The position numbers were made by a program, and so were the translations under genes. A stretch of DNA of 64,000 bases, taken from contig JACBWW010000016.1 of assembly GCA_020086605.1 (NCBI GenBank), positions 18,292,600-18,356,599 on the forward strand. Direction: 5' to 3'. This stretch comes from Lanius collurio. Lineage: Eukaryota > Chordata > Aves > Passeriformes > Laniidae. The notes under the pieces are model-generated. The model was not told where the DNA came from. It did not search any database and saw only the letters and a list, made by a program, of their open reading frames with translations. Shown here one piece after another: positions 61,801 through 64,000 of the stretch. How positions within the stretch are numbered: the first letter of the stretch is position 1; every line of letters begins with the position of its first letter.

Positions 61801-64000
61801 TTTATTGTGTGGGAGATGATTGAACTGGGAATGTAAATTCAGGAAGACAACCTCTAAGATGCTGCTGTTTCAGAGCAATGCTGAGTAAATAGTACAGGCT
61901 CGGTGAGTGACCCTACAGGGGAGACTATCTGGTGAGTCTCTCCATAATGCTAAAATAACAAGACAGAAAACCCACCCACACGCCTTCTTATTTGTCTCTA
62001 AGTCTTGCATTCAAAAAACCAACAGATATCAGAAGGCTTTTTCAAAGGGTCTCCAGGTCTGCATCACTCCTCACTAACAGTGCTTACAGGGATTTGGCTG
62101 GGCTGTAAAAGAACAGTGAAAGATCAGACACACTGTATATCAAAATTTTTTTTTTTTTTGGTTTTGACTGCTTGCTTCTTCCCTTGCAAAAGTGATAACC
62201 ATGCTTAATGAACAGAAACGAGAGCCTGCTCTGCTGTCTTCAGTTCTGTCTCCAGGCAGACCAAGCTGTGAATGACTGTGCTGGCACTGAAGTGGCTTTT
62301 GTTCCCTCCAGCCAAGAGGAGAGTAAAAATGGAAACACTTTACACTTCAGCATGTCCAAATCCACCTCTTCTGTGCAATCACAGAGAAGGAGAGTTTGCT
62401 CTGAGCACTGGGGCTCACAGGGGCATCTGCACAGTGGAAAAGGATTTGGGCTCCAACTATATCACACGACAGGATGTGAAAGTTGCACATGGTCCTGTGT
62501 TACAGCTCCACCTCCCATCCCAAAGAAACCAAGCCGTGGATGAATTTTCCAGAGCTGGTGGCAGAGGGCTTTCTTTTCCCCTTGAGATTACACCAAGATG
62601 CTCTCCAAGGCATGATGGAAAGCAATTCTGTGTCAGTCTTTGGCTTGCAAATTTGCCTCAGGACTAAGAACGTTCTGCCCTTGGCAGCAACACAAAATGT
62701 TGCTCAGGGAGCTCTCAGAGCGCTGAGCAGCTTGTTCAAGGTCAGGTAGAGGTAAGGACAGAACACCCTGAATTCTTGACTCCTGCTCCCAGGGTTCAAT
62801 AAATCCCACCCATCTCAAAGTCAGGCATCTGTTGGAGGCCAATTTTCTAGGTTTCCTCTGCGATCAATGGAAAGGCACCTCCAGAGGGCAATTCCTTCCA
62901 TCCTAAAATATGCATCTGAGATAAGTGGGAGGATTGTCCTCAGAGGGTTTCAAAGGAACTGATGGTCTTATACAGAACACACACTGATCTGTGAGACACT
63001 TAAGAGTTCAAGAGGGACAGTCCCAGCCCAACAGCTGTCACTGTTACCAAGATACTAGATACATAATTTTCAATCTCAAGCAAAAAAAAAGAGTAAAATT
63101 AAAAGCTAACCCTGGCTTGCCTTTTCTGATCCCCATCTGTATTTTTCTTTGGAAAGGTATCAAGTACTCTCCTCATCACAATGTTTTCTAACCATCTTCT
63201 CCAACTGCTATGTGACAACCATCCCCTTGTCTGATAAGCTAAAGCTGCAACCCCCTTTCCTCCAGGTCATGCTTTACTCTTTCCTTGGTTTCTTAGTTTT
63301 GTTTCCCACTGCCAGTGAGCTGTTTCAGCTCTCAAGGGAATGACCTTGGTTCTGGGGAAAGTGTTCCTGAACTCTGCACACAGGAATGCTGCCCCAGGCT
63401 GCCTCCTGGACTCACAGGAGTTTCTGATGTTCTTTTCACCCCTTGGCCACTTAAGAACATTTTTGGGCATGGTCGATGTCACACTTGGCCAATTAGCAGT
63501 AGTGAGGCTGCACAGTTTGAGTGCCCACGACTCATTAGGTTTATAGAGTCCTGGAGCCATGCCTTGGTCACATTTATTAACCTGCTCCCTGCTATTGCTC
63601 TGGCCTTGAGAATGAGCACCTCATTAGAGGGCAGCCCAGAGGTAACGTGGCTCCTCAGATACTCTAAATAATAACTATTTGCTGTAAACATCATCATTAC
63701 ATTTAAACCATGCCATGTCTGATCCATGCACTACACACCAAACTGTCCCACATGCAGAGGAACCAGAAAAATGCCATTGTCTAACAGGGATGTGTCTCAC
63801 CTGCTGCTCCCACTGGGATTTTCTGAGCTCTAACAGAAGTAGAGCTCATGCTGTGCCCTTTCAGTGGATGCACACTATGGATGTCTTTTTCTTCTAGCCA
63901 ATCACTTATTTTCATGAGGCATGCAGGAACTTATCTTGGAGACTCAACCATCTGTCAGGTTTGGTTATAATCAGCCAACAGACGAAAAATTTACGAGGGC
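61801..64000. other. Gene-free stretch
   Basis: No repeats are recognised apart from short homopolymers (T run near 62,147-62,159). The overlapping plus frames at 62,208-62,749 use three registers of one patch. On the minus strand at 63,801-63,829 a very good donor (CAGCAG then gtgaga) and a moderate acceptor (tctacttctgttag) enclose 29 bases, too little for a call. Confidence 0.5.

Noticed and set aside
1..64000. CRISPR arrays, operons, insertion sequences, prophage, tRNA or rRNA genes
   Set aside because: No regularly spaced repeats, no ribosome-binding-site-led gene strings and no recognisable RNA gene. The sequence is vertebrate, not bacterial.

Overview
The window looks like nuclear DNA from a bird. 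The main evidence is four dispersed pieces of CR1, the dominant avian LINE. They carry its usual 3' end, a stretch close to 'ggtcttttccaacctaaa' followed by ATTCTATG/ATTCTGTG-type ends, and one piece also carries remnants of the CR1 polymerase reading frame. Other repeats are sparse: there are no Alu- or B1-like SINEs, and no LTR element, DNA transposon, CpG island, rRNA, tRNA or CRISPR array that I can recognise. Most reading frames are short, lack domains and overlap one another on both strands, as expected for vertebrate intergenic or intronic DNA. I cannot name the species or the chromosome. There are no bacterial-style genes, operons or mobile islands.

Layout. At 1.8-2.2 kb there is an old CR1 3' end in minus orientation. 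From 2.2 to 34.9 kb the DNA is almost repeat-free, apart from homopolymer runs at 8.08, 10.0 and 18.6 kb and an AT microsatellite at 24.56 kb. At 34.9-35.75 kb lies an internally deleted plus-strand CR1, in which polymerase-linker remnants join directly to the 3' end. From 35.8 to 53 kb there is AT-rich DNA with few repeats. Two further CR1 3' ends follow at 53.06-53.21 and 56.38-56.54 kb; the second is followed by a T30-G13 homopolymer junction. From 56.6 to 64 kb I see no recognisable repeat.

Genes. No complete gene is visible. A few short intervals combine good splice acceptor and donor sequences with a single open reading frame. The most protein-like is on the minus strand at 12,335-12,425 (29 codons). 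Others are 11,471-11,582 (minus), 53,752-53,834 (minus), and a phase-compatible plus-strand pair at 48,640-48,787 and 50,453-50,601. I recognise no protein family in any of them. By-chance pseudo-exons are common in vertebrate DNA, so these are predictions only. If 12,335-12,425 is real, the window crosses an intron-rich minus-strand gene.

Possible regulatory DNA. Stretches at 23.70-24.06, 28.56-28.92, 49.86-50.44 and 61.33-61.80 kb have the look of conserved non-coding elements: dense homeodomain-type AT cores, retained CpGs and no repeats. Conservation cannot be read from one sequence. I found no convincing new biological system here. The best leads are the minus-strand exon near 12.4 kb and the 48.6-50.6 kb exon pair next to the enhancer-like block.
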